The translations under genes were made by a program, and so were the position numbers. Positions 24,091 to 33,450 of a DNA stretch of 64,000 bases are shown here, one piece after another. The notes under the pieces were generated by a model. It searched no databases. It saw only the letters and a list, made by a program, of their open reading frames with translations, and was not told the DNA's origin. Numbering within the stretch: the first letter of the stretch is position 1; the number at the start of each line of letters is the position of its first letter. Source of the DNA: Desmodus rotundus (lineage: Eukaryota; Chordata; Mammalia; Chiroptera; Phyllostomidae); assembly GCF_022682495.2 (NCBI RefSeq), contig NC_071392.1, positions 57,189,459-57,253,458 of the forward strand, read 5' to 3'.

Positions 24091-24541
24091 ATTTCATTAC
24101 TATGAGATACTTCCAGGAATATGCCTATGTACTTTATGTTTTTTGTTGTTAAAGTAAATGAGCATTTACTTTTGATATTTTAATGGTTTTTGATAGTTGT
24201 TAGAAATGGAATTTTTCTTTGAAGAAATATCTTCAATCCTGGCCTGTTACTTGAAATCCATATCAATTCTAATAGCATTTTTAAAAATCAATTCTTGTGT
24301 TTGCAAATAATGAGAAAATTTCAAGAACTTTCTATATTTGGAGTGCAGAAAGCAGTGTTTCTTTAATGAGACTCAATCAAAAGCCAGACCACAGATTCCT
24401 GATAGAGGTCTCTCACTTCTGTTATACTTTCTGTCATTGGCAGGTTCTAAGATGCATTTTTGAATGATTTTGACTTGCATAGTGAAACAGGAACATTGTT
24501 CTGGGGAAATGTTACAGGTTATCTTTTATTCTGTTTTAAAG
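24091..24541. other. Low-copy AT-rich sequence
   Basis: I see no gene, RNA or repeat here. Confidence 0.4.
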
Positions 24542-24555
24542 TTATATAACATTTG
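24542..24555. repeat. TSD of L1-C, left copy
   Basis: TTATATAACATTTG here is repeated exactly at 29275-29288, directly after the L1-C tail. Confidence 0.92.
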
Positions 24556-26318
24556 TGGGGCTTTCTGAAGATGGCAGTGAGGTAGGTGGGAGCGGAGTCC
24601 ACTTCCCCTGGGCACCAGTGAACTGCCTAGCTGATCTGAGAAACAGAGCGAACAGCCAACAGTATTCCAGCATATATGAAGATCGGAGACCAAAGATAGA
24701 GGACATTGAAAGATCAGACGGTAAGAAGAGTGCTTAAGGACAATAAGGTCCCTGGGACCAGCTCGGGGACCAGGGCAGCTGAAGCCCACAGCCCGGGTGA
24801 AGGGTCTGCTGCAGGATTCTTCGGAGACAGCCAGGCTAGGCTGTGTGAGAGGCCAGGTGCTTGTTTGGACCAGGGGAGCTTGAATAGGAAGAATTTCTTG
24901 AAAAGAAAAAGAGAAAATAGAGGCACTCAGCGGCTAGTTAGAGAACTCTCTGCAGCAGCCATGGCCTCTTGCACCCCTCCCCGCTCAGCCCCTGGACTGT
25001 GAATGCAGGGTAAGCAGCCCCAGCACACACCTGAAGCCTGGTTGGTGCTCACCCAGATCTGCGGACTGGGCGCCCACAACTGAAACCCCAGGTGGGCACA
25101 CCGTGATCAGCGGCCCAGCTGCCTGGGCACAGAGACTCAAAGAGCCCCAGTGGGCGTGTACCCCAGTCAGTGGCCTGGGGCCCAGACCTGAAACCCTGAG
25201 TGGGCACCCACACCTGAAACCTCGGGTGGGTGTGCACCTGGATCAGTGCCTCGGCTGCCTGGAAACACAGGCCCAAAGCCGGGGATCGCGGGCAACCCGA
25301 TCAACAGACTGGCTGCCTGCAGGCGACCACACCTGAAGCACTAGTTCTGAACAACGCCCACCTAGCCCCTGTGCACAGAGCCTTGCAGGGCCTACTTGCT
25401 CTCTAGGAGGAAGGCACAACGCCCAGCAGAGGAGAGCTGCAGGGCTAGGGGAGACTGCAGTCTCCAGAAACGCTTGATCCAGTAGGGGGCGGAACTACCC
25501 TGAAGGAGCACCGAGAGCCCCTAGCATCTAGACAGCAAAGAGCAAGAAGGTGGAGTGTGAGTTGCCCCTACTTGGTGCAACTCAAGGACAGCACAACTGG
25601 TGAACTAAAGGCCTAGTGGGGAGCAGAAGGACCCTGAGGAACAGGACTGGAGGCTGGACAAAGGCGAAGAGTGTGGCTCAGGAAGGGAGAAAAGTGAAAC
25701 CCATCCCTCTAACCACCTCCTCCCGTTTCACAGACAGGAAAAACAGCAGAACTAACCTGACCAGTTAAAAGCTAGCAGAAGACTTTTTTTAAAAAATCTT
25801 TTCCCCCTAAATTCCTTATTGCTTTCGTTCCTTCTTTCTTTATTTATTCGTTCTTCCTTCCATCTTTTACTTTTTTATTACTTCATCCTGCCTTCTTTTA
25901 TTTATTTATTTATTTATTTTAATTTTTGTTAAAATTCCTTCTTCTTATCTTTCCTCCAATCTTTTTCTATTCTTCCTTCCTTCCTTTGTTTCTTCCTTCC
26001 ATCCATTCCTTCTCTATTCCTTTTCCTTCCTTCCCTTCTCTCTCTCTTTTTTTCTTCTTCTTTCTCCTTTTCCCACAGGTGCAAAAATAAAACCTGGAGC
26101 TCCAAAAAGACCAGAGTTAGACCCTGTTAGACCCATAAAGCTCAGCTCAAGACCAGCAAGCCCAGGAGATTAAAGAGACAGCCCCACTGAATCCCACTGG
26201 CATTCAACCATAGAAGTTTGTACCATAAACCCAGGGAGTCAGAACAGATCAATTTAAGAAGCAGAGGCAAACAAGAAGAGTCTCACAAACAATGGGAAGA
26301 TAAAGAAACAATCCCCAA
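24556..26318 (+). promoter_or_regulatory. L1-C 5' UTR
   Basis: It begins near CTGAAGATGGCAGTGAGG, a degraded version of the YY1-like motif seen in L1-A. It contains a GC-rich region with imperfect internal repeats (about 25010-25340) and a long pyrimidine-rich tract at about 25780-26085, the strand complement of the purine tract in L1-A. Confidence 0.75.
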
Positions 26319-26785
26319 ATGAAAGGAAAGGAGGAAGCCTCAGAAAGAATGCTAACTGAAAAAGAGGCAAGTCAACTCTCAGATACTGACTTCAAAGCAA
26401 TGGTTATGAGGAAGCTCACTGAGCTCACAGAGAACTACCAGAAACTACAGGGAAACTACAATGAACTCACTGCAAACTATATCAACATGAAAAAGGAAAT
26501 AGAAACTATCAACAAGTGCCAAGAGGAAATAAAGAATACGATTTCTGAACTGAAGAACACAGTAGAAGGAATGAAAAGCAGACTTGATGAAGCAGAGGAT
26601 GGGATCAGCGAACTGGAGGACAAAGTAGAAAAAACACCCAGAAAGAGCAAGAAAAGGAATAGAGGCTCAGAAAGAATGAAGAAGGATTAAGGGAAATGCA
26701 GGACAACATGAAACGTAATAATATGTGTATAATAGGGATACCAGAAGGAGAAGAAGAAGAGCAGGGGATAGAAAACTATAGAAAA
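26319..26785 (+). pseudogene. L1-C ORF1 N-terminal remnant
   Basis: The first 123 codons (26319-26690) give an N-terminal region (MKGKEEASERMLTEKEASQL) and a long coiled-coil-like segment ending KVEKTPRKSKKRN. A stop then follows. A -1 relative frameshift leads into NMKRNNMCIIGIPEGEEEEQ (from 26696), and the gene is cut at GIEN, where it jumps into ORF2. The frameshift position is the same as in L1-A. The RRM second half and the C-terminal domain are absent. Confidence 0.88.
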
Positions 26786-29012
26786 CGGCCTATATCGCTG
26801 ATGAATATAGATGTAAAATTCTCAACAAAATATTGGCAAACCGCATCCAGCAATATATTGAAAAGATCATACACCATGACAAAGTGGGATTCATCCCAGA
26901 GATGCAAGGTGGTACAATATTCGCAAATCAATAAACATAATACATCACATAAACAAAAGGAAAGACAAAAATCACATGATTATATAGACAATGAAAAAGC
27001 ATTTGATAGATACAGCACCCATTTCTGATAAAAACACTCAGCAAAATGGTAATAGAGGGAGCATTCCACAACATAAAAAGGCCACATATGAGAGACCTAC
27101 AGCCAACATCATACTCAATGGACAAAAACTTAGAGCTTTCACACTAAGATCAGGAACAAGACAAAGATGCCCTCTCTCACCACTCCTATTCAACATAGTA
27201 TTGGAAGTCCTAGCCACAGCAATCAGACAAGAAAAGGAAATAAAAGGCATCCAAATTGGAAAGGAGGGAATGAAACTGTCACTGTTTGCAGATGACATGA
27301 TAGTGTACATGGAAAATCCTATAGACTCCACCAAAAAACTACTCCATCTAATAAATTAAGTTGGCAAAACAGCTGGATACAAACTCAATACTCAGAAATC
27401 AAAGGCATTCCTGTATAACAACGATGAAACTGCAGAAACAGAAATACGGAAAAGAATCCCATTTGATATAGCAACAAGAAAAATAAAGTACCTAGGAATA
27501 AACCTAACCAAGGAGCTAAAAGATCTGTACTCAGAAAACTACACACATTGAAAAAGAAATTAAAGAAGACACAAACAGATGGAAGCATGTACCATGCTCA
27601 TGGATTGGAAGAATTATCATCAAAATGGCCATACTACCCAAAGCGATTTACAGATTCAACGCAATTCCTATTAAAATATGAATTCCTATTCCTATTAAAA
27701 TATGACATATTTCACAGATATAGAACAAACATTTCAGAAATTTATAAGGAACCATAAATGACCCCGAATAGCTGCAGCAATTTTGAGAAAGAAGAACAAA
27801 GCAGAAGGGATCACAATACCTGATATCACACTGTGCTACAAGGCCACTGTAATCAAAACAGCCTGGTACTGGCATAAAAACAGGCACATAGACCAATGGA
27901 ACAGAACAGAGAGCCCAGAAATGAACCCAAGTGTTTATGTCAATTAATATATCACAAAGGTTACAGGAGCCTAAAATGGAGCAAAAATAGCCTCTTCAAG
28001 AAATGGTGTTGGGAGATCTGGACAGCTACGTGCAAAAAAATGAAACCGATCACCAACTTACACCATACACAAAAATAAATTCAAGGTGGATAAAGGACTT
28101 AATATATGTCATAACACCATAGAAGTCATAGAGGAAAATATTGGCAGGAAAATCTCAGCCATTCCACACAGCAACATCCTGTCAGACAAGTCCCCTAAGG
28201 CAAGGGACATAAAGGAAAGAATAAACAAATGGGACCTCATCAAAATAAAAAGCTTTTGCAAGGCTAAAGAAAACAGCACCAAATTACAAAGAGAACCAAC
28301 AGTATGGGAAAACATATTTGCTAATGATACCTCAGACAAGGGCCTGATCTCCAAAATATATAAAGAACTCACACAACTGCACTCCAGGAAAACAAACAAC
28401 CCAATGAAAAAATGGGCAAAGGACTTGAACAGACACTTCTCCAAGGAAGACATACAGAGGGCCCAGAGTCATATGAAAAGATGCTCAGCATCACTAGCCA
28501 TCAGAGAGATGCAAATTAAAACCACAATGAGGTACCATCTGACACCAGTCAGAGTGGCCAACATAAATCCACAAACAAATGTTGGAGAGGATGAGGAGAA
28601 AAGGGGACCGACCCTAGTGCACTGTTGGTGGGAATGCAGACTGGTGAGGCCAGTGTGGAAAACAGTATGGAATATCCTCAGAAAACTGAAATGGAACTGC
28701 CTTTTGACCCAGCAGTTCTGATGCTGGGATTATACCCTAAAACCCCTGAAACCCCAGTCCAAAAGAACTCCCATGTTCACAGCATCAGAATTTACAATAG
28801 CCAAGTACTGGAAGCAACCTAAGTGCCCATCAGCAAATGAGTGGATCAAAAAACTATGGTAAATTTTCACAATGGAATTCTGGGTAGCAGAGAGAAAGAA
28901 GGAGCTTATACCCTTTGCAAGAGCATGGATGGAACTGGAGAGCATTATGCTAAGTGAAATAAGCCAGGTGGTGAGGGACTAATACCATATGATCTCACCT
29001 TTAACTGGAACA
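26786..29012 (+). pseudogene. L1-C ORF2 remnant (half reverse transcriptase plus C-terminus)
   Basis: After the junction the sequence reads the reverse transcriptase segment ([11 protein letters not shown], then TKWDSS). The active-site FADD codons are at 27285-27296 within [20 protein letters not shown], followed by the KYLGINLTKE region (about 27480) and the C-terminal region. That last part is open over 28086-28721 ([20 protein letters not shown], then a cysteine/histidine region with [13 protein letters not shown]). Multiple frameshifts are present, for example near 27545 and 27660. The endonuclease domain is absent, so the copy cannot mobilise itself. Confidence 0.9.
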
Positions 29013-29274
29013 TAATCAATAAAAGAGGAAAGCAAACAAAATATAACCAGAGACATTGAAATGAAGAACAATCTAACAATAGCCAGGGGGGACTGAGGAG
29101 GGGACAGTGAAGAGAGGGGATTACAGGAAGTACTATAAAGGACACATGGACAAAATCAAGGGGAAGGTTGTAGGTGGTTGTGGAGGTGGGTTTGGCTGTG
29201 GTGGGGTCAAGGGATGGGGAGAAAAGGCATACAACTGTAACTGGATAACAATAAATTTTTTTTCAAAAAAAAAA

Positions 29275-29288
29275 TTATATAACATTTG
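29275..29288. repeat. TSD of L1-C, right copy
   Basis: TTATATAACATTTG, identical to 24542-24555 and immediately after the A-tail. Confidence 0.92.
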
Positions 29289-29887
29289 ATATATATTCAA
29301 ATAAGATTGTAATCTCAGAAATAAAATGTTAACACTGATGAATCAACCTCATTGCTGTTCCCCAGTACTGATGTTTGTGTTTGGACTGATCTCTTACAAA
29401 GGGTACAGACTGCAACCTAAGGCTATGTTTTGCAATTCTTATTGAGTCTCCTTTTTGATTTCAAACTATGTAGTGTCTCATTCAATCTCTTGACTAGGCC
29501 TTGAGTGGCTGGATAGCTTGTAGCATAACCTTGAAAATAACACACTTTTGCTTTGCTCTACCAAATAAGATAACATGTCGGAAAGTTCTTACACATTAGG
29601 AAACTGCACAAAATGTAAATGCCCTAATGAAGTTGCAGTGTACTGCTATCAAATGTAATGACTCCTTAAAATATCTTCAAAGAAATAAAATTGTTTTGTA
29701 TAAACAGTATACAGAACTACCAAGAGAGTTAGGATCCTTGGTAATTGGACCTGGAAAGAAAAATGGAGACTTTGAGAACAAAAAAAGTTTAAAAAAGATC
29801 AAAGACAAATTGTAACATGAAAAGAAGGGCACACATAGAAAAGTGTTAAGTAAACTTACTGAATAGGGAAAGAAATCTACATTTTTC
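29289..29887. other. Low-copy sequence
   Basis: AT-rich, with no recognised gene or repeat. Confidence 0.4.
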
Positions 29888-30046
29888 AATTCCCAGTCAG
29901 GGCACATGCGTGGGTTGTAGACCAGTTTCCAAGTGGTGAGTATGCAAGAGGCAGCTGATCAATTTTCTCTCTCATGTTGATGTTTCTCCTTTTCTTCTCT
30001 ATCTCCCTTACTTCCCATATCTCTAAAAATAATAAATAAAATCTAA
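29888..30046 (+). mobile_element. VES-type tRNA-derived SINE, 5'-truncated
   Basis: It starts in the B-box area (CAATTCCCAGTCAGGGCACA), continues through a GATCAATTTTCTCTCTCATG block and a TCTCCTTTTC-rich region, and ends with AAATAATAAATAAAATCT. This is the body and tail of the chiropteran VES SINE. The A-box head is missing. VES elements are transcribed by Pol III and moved by L1 proteins. Confidence 0.8.
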
Positions 30047-30378
30047 AAAATTATATCATATACCATGATTAAGTTGTTTTTCTTCTAAGGATGCAATATT
30101 GGTACAATATCCACAAATCAATAAACATACACCAAATGAATGAAATGAAGGAAAAAAACACATGATCCTATCAATAGATGCAAAAAATATTATTTGATAA
30201 AACCATTACCCATTTATGATAAATACTCTCAGCAAAGTCAAAATAGAGGGAACATACTGCAATGTAATAAAGGCCATAGATGACAAATGCATAGGCAACA
30301 TCATAGTCAATGGACAAAAACTAAAAACATTTTTCTAAGATTGGGACCAAGAAATGGATGTTCACTTTCACAACTCTT

Positions 30379-30833
30379 TTTTTTTAATTGATAAATTTGT
30401 TTTTATTTTTTATTATTATTTTTATTATAATTCTTATTATTTTTTGCATTACCATTTAGTCCCCTTATATGTCCTTCCCCCAGCAATCCCTTTACTGTTC
30501 ATGTCATGAGTCCTTTTTTGTTTTTTCTTAATCCCTCCACCAACATCACTTCCCCAGTAGCTGTCATCTGTTCTCCATCCATGAGTATGTCTCTGTTTAG
30601 CCTGTTGGTTCAATTGTTCATTAGATTATACACGAGTGAAATCACATGGTATTTGTCTTTCTCTGACTGGCTTATTTCACTTAGCGTAGTGTTCTCTAGG
30701 TCCATCCATACTGTTCCAAAGGGTACAATTTTCTTCTTTTTTATGGCTGAATAGAATTTTATTGTGTATATGTGCCATAGTTGTTTTATCCATTCACCTA
30801 TTGATGGAGACTTGGACTGCTTCCATATCTTGG
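30379..30833 (-). mobile_element. L1 3' end fragment nested in L1-D
   Basis: ACAACTCTT is present at both edges (30370-30378 and 30834-30842), a 9-bp TSD. The insert is an antisense L1 3' UTR plus the end of ORF2, with a T-rich tract at its left edge and TTATTTCACTTAGCGTAGTG inside. It is 5'-truncated. Confidence 0.82.
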
Positions 30834-30842
30834 ACAACTCTT

Positions 30843-31005
30843 ATTCTTTTTTATAATTCTTTTATTGCTGTTCAAGTACAGTTGTCTCCACTTCCTCTGC
30901 ACTATGACCCCCCACCCCACCTATCCCTACCTCCCATGCTTGAACCTACCCCTTTGGGGTTTTTCCATGTGTTCTTCATAAATATTCTTTAATGGTCCTC
31001 TCCCT
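30843..31005 (-). mobile_element. Second, short L1 3' UTR fragment nested in L1-D
   Basis: Immediately after the previous TSD comes TTCTTTTTTATAATTCTTTT, then TGCTGTTCAAGTACAGTTGT and a C-rich stretch. This is a separate L1 3' end. The host ORF2 resumes at about 31007 with TATAGTTCTGGAAGTCC. The right boundary is approximate. Confidence 0.7.
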
Positions 31006-31114
31006 ATAGTTCTGGAAGTCCTAACCACAGCAATCAGAAAAGAAGACATAAAAGACATCCAATTGGAAAGGGGGAAGTAAAACTGTCATTATTTGCAAAA
31101 GATATGGTACTGCA

Positions 31115-31322
31115 TTTATTTTTTAAAGATTTTATTTATTTATTTTTAGAGTTGGGAAGGGAGGGAGAAAGAGGGAGAGAGCATGGATGTGTGAGAGAAA
31201 CATCAATTGCTTGTTTCTCATACACCCCCAAGTGGAGACCTGGTCCACATCTCAGGCATGTGCCTTGACCAGGAATTGAACTGGCAATCTTATGGCCCAA
31301 CCCACTGAGCCACACCATTTAG
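31115..31322 (-). mobile_element. VES-type SINE nested in L1-D
   Basis: It is the full antisense SINE. The plus strand starts with the complement of the tail (AAAGATTTTATTTATTTATT), includes ACATCAATTGCTTGTTTCTC and AGGCATGTGCCTTGACCAGG, and ends with CCACTGAGCCACACC, the complement of the tRNA-like A-box head. An imperfect duplication flanks it (AAGATATGGTACT on the left, AAGATATTGTATT on the right). Confidence 0.85.
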
Positions 31323-31600
31323 AGCAAGATATTGTATTTAAAAAACCTTAAAGATTCCACCGAAAACCAAAATTCTAGACCTGGTAAATTAATTCAGTAA
31401 AATAGCAGGATACAAAATTAATATCTGTAATTTACTTGAATTTTTATATGTCAATAATGAGCTATTAGAAAGGGAAACTAATAAAAGAATTTCATTCAAA
31501 ATTGATTCAAGAATTATAAAACACCAAGGAATAAATTTAACACAAAATGTAAAATAACTTTACTTAAAAATGTGTAAGGAGCTGAAGAAAAAAGTTGAAG

Positions 31601-31612
31601 AAGATACAAATA
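31601..31612. repeat. TSD of HAL1-C, left copy
   Basis: AAGATACAAATA, identical to 33439-33450. Confidence 0.88.
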
Positions 31613-32370
31613 GGAGGAACCAAGATGACGGCGTAGGCAGACACACTGCGCCTCCTCGCACAACCAGAACTGACAGAGGATCGAACAGCAAGGGGGACCA
31701 ACACCAAGAAAATAGAAAATAAACATTCATCCAGACTGGTAGGAGGGGCGGAGACGGGCACCAGGGTGGAGAGGACTCACCTGGCTATGGCGGGACTGAG
31801 ACTGGCGGACTGTGGGACAAATGGCGCAGGCAGTCATAGCACTAGCAGACCCTGCGGCCCCACATTTGCACAGATAAACCCAGAGGGCCCGACTCGGAGT
31901 GGCGGAGAGCTGGGCAGGCAGAGCAGCGGGTAGCACCCTGCGGCACCACATTCGCCCACAGATAAACGGGACTAACGGCGGGCAGCAAAGCAGACCACGC
32001 AGCCCAGGGCTCCAGCTCCGGGAAATAAAGCCTCAAACCTCTGATTGAAAGCACCCCTGGGGGTTGGGCGGCAGCAGGAGAGACTCCCAGCCTCACAGGA
32101 GAGGTTGTTGGACAGACCCACAGGGGCCTAGAGTGTGCACAGGCCCACTTACTCGGGAACCAGCACCAGAGTGGCCCAGCTTGATTGTGGGTATCGGAGT
32201 GAAAGATTGAAATCTGGAGGAGAGTGAGGCGGGAGCCATTGCTCCCTCTCGGCCCCTCCCTCACATACAGCCTCACAGCTCGCAGCAACCAGCATTACCC
32301 CGCCCCTGTGAACACCTAAGGCTCCGCCCCTTAAAGTAACAGACGTGCCAAGACAAACAAACAAACAAAA

Positions 32371-33066
32371 ATGGCCCAAATGACAGAACACTTCAAAGCT
32401 CCAGAAAAAATACAACTAAGCGAGGAAGAGATAGCCAACCTATCGGATGCACAGTTCAAAGCACTGGTTATCAATATGCTCACAGACTTGGTTGAATCTG
32501 TTCGAAAAACAGATGAAAAAATGAGGCCTATGCTAAGAGAAACAAAGGAAAATGTACAGGGAACCAATAGTGATGAGAAGGAAACTGGGATTCAAATCAA
32601 TGGTATGGACCAGAAGGAAGAAACAAACATCCAACCAGAAAAGAATGAAGAAACAAGAACTTGGAAAAATGAGGAGAGGCTTAGGAACCTCCAGGACACC
32701 TTGAAACGTTCCAACATCCGAATTATAGGGGTGCCAGAAGGAGAAGAGGAAGAACAAAAAATTGAAAACTTATTTGAACAAATAATGGAGAACTTCCCCA
32801 ATCTGGCAAAGGAAATAGACTTCCGGGAAGTCCAGGAAGCTCAGAGAGTCCCAAAGAAGCTGGACCCAAGGAAGAACACACCAAGGCACATCATAATTAC
32901 ATTACCCAAGATTAAACGCAAGGACCTACATCCAAGATTACTGTATCCAGCAAAGCTATCATTTAGAATGGAAGGGAAGATAAAGTGCTTCTCAGATAAG
33001 GTCAAGTTAAAGAAGCTCATCATCACCAAGCCCTTATTATATGAAATGTTAAAGGGAGTTACCTAA
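32371..33066 (+). CDS. HAL1-C ORF1p-like protein, intact frame (231 aa)
   Basis: The start is ATG at 32371 (MAQMTEH), chosen because HAL1-D shares it and a purine is present at -3 (AAAATGG). Residues 1-60 are helical with a conserved EEEIANLSDAQFKALVINML block. Residues 60-105 form an acidic, Gln/Glu-rich linker. Residues 115-182 are an RRM-like core (IRIIGVPEGEEEEQ at 117-129 and RHIIITLPKI at 172-181). The remainder is a stub of the C-terminal domain (YPAKLSFRMEGKIKC from 192). Human L1 ORF1p has 338 residues. Here 47 residues of the C-terminal domain are missing in frame after residue 182. Translation and RNA binding are inferred. It is repeat-encoded, not a host gene. Confidence 0.82.
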   Translation: MAQMTEHFKAPEKIQLSEEEIANLSDAQFKALVINMLTDLVESVRKTDEKMRPMLRETKENVQGTNSDEKETGIQINGMDQKEETNIQPEKNEETRTWKNEERLRNLQDTLKRSNIRIIGVPEGEEEEQKIENLFEQIMENFPNLAKEIDFREVQEAQRVPKKLDPRKNTPRHIIITLPKIKRKDLHPRLLYPAKLSFRMEGKIKCFSDKVKLKKLIITKPLLYEMLKGVT

Positions 33067-33349
33067 GAAAAAGAAGATCAAAAATAGGAACAGTAAAAAT
33101 GACAGCAAACTCACAGTTATTAACGACCACACATAAAACAAAAACGAGAGCAAACTAGGCAAACAACTAGAACATGAGGGTTTTCAATAAGGGAGTGGAA
33201 AGGGGAGAGGGGGGTAAAGGTGCAGAGAATAAGTAGCATAGATGATAGGTGGAAAATAGACAGGGGGAGGGCAAAAATAGTGTAGGAAATGTAGAAGCCA
33301 AAGAACTTATAAGTATGACCCATGGACATGAACTATGGGGGGGGAATGT

Positions 33350-33367
33350 GGGAGGGAGGGGGGTGGG
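33350..33367 (+). promoter_or_regulatory. G-quadruplex motif in HAL1-C 3' UTR
   Basis: GGGAGGGAGGGGGGTGGG, preceded by G8 at 33337-33344. It is identical in HAL1-A and HAL1-D. Confidence 0.75.
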
Positions 33368-33418
33368 CAGGATGGAGTGGAGTGGGGTGGGAAATGGGAC
33401 AACTGTAATAGCATAATC

Positions 33419-33424
33419 AATAAA
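33419..33424 (+). promoter_or_regulatory. Poly(A) signal of HAL1-C
   Basis: AATAAA lies about 15 bp before the element end, inside the AATCAATAAATATATTTTTT terminus conserved in all HAL1 copies here. Confidence 0.65.
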
Positions 33425-33438
33425 TATATTTTTTAAAA

Positions 33439-33450
33439 AAGATACAAATA
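33439..33450. repeat. TSD of HAL1-C, right copy
   Basis: AAGATACAAATA, identical to 31601-31612. The two leading A residues could equally belong to the tail. Confidence 0.88.

Larger units (their letters stand above)
24556..29274 (+). mobile_element. L1-C: L1 with true 5' end, perfect TSD and internal deletion
   Basis: A perfect 14-bp TSD brackets a 4719-bp element. It has a complete 5' UTR (24556-26318), the ORF1 N-terminal half (26319 to about 26780), an abrupt junction into the reverse transcriptase region of ORF2, the ORF2 C-terminal part (to about 29010), and a 3' UTR ending in AATAAATTTTTTTTC plus A10. The rest of ORF1, the whole endonuclease and the first part of the reverse transcriptase are missing. 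Both ends are intact, so this is an internal deletion, not 5' truncation. The perfect TSD implies a fairly recent insertion. The element cannot encode either L1 protein. Confidence 0.93.
31613..33438 (+). mobile_element. HAL1-C: young full-length ORF1-only element
   Basis: It has a perfect 12-bp TSD and is 1826 bp long. It begins GGAGGAACCAAGATGACGGC and has a CpG-containing 5' UTR (31613-32370), one intact ORF1 (32371-33066), a 3' UTR with a quadruplex motif (33350-33367), an AATAAA signal (33419-33424) and a terminal ATATTTTTT with at most six A residues. No ORF2 sequence is present. By eye it differs from HAL1-D at only about ten to twelve sites. It interrupts L1-D ORF2, which resumes with AATGGAAGCATATACC. 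Mobility must come from L1 proteins supplied in trans, perhaps together with its own ORF1 product. Confidence 0.93.

Noticed and set aside
25780..26085. Pyrimidine-rich tract as a microsatellite or regulatory island
   Set aside because: The same asymmetric tract is at the matching place in the L1-A 5' UTR (complement at about 6355-6610), so it is part of the L1 leader.
26630..26650. AAAAAAC run in L1-C ORF1 as a possible -1 ribosomal frameshift heptamer
   Set aside because: The run is not aligned with the zero-frame codons as a slippery site requires, and L1-A has GAAAAGAC there with the same frame change. A fixed indel is the simpler reading.
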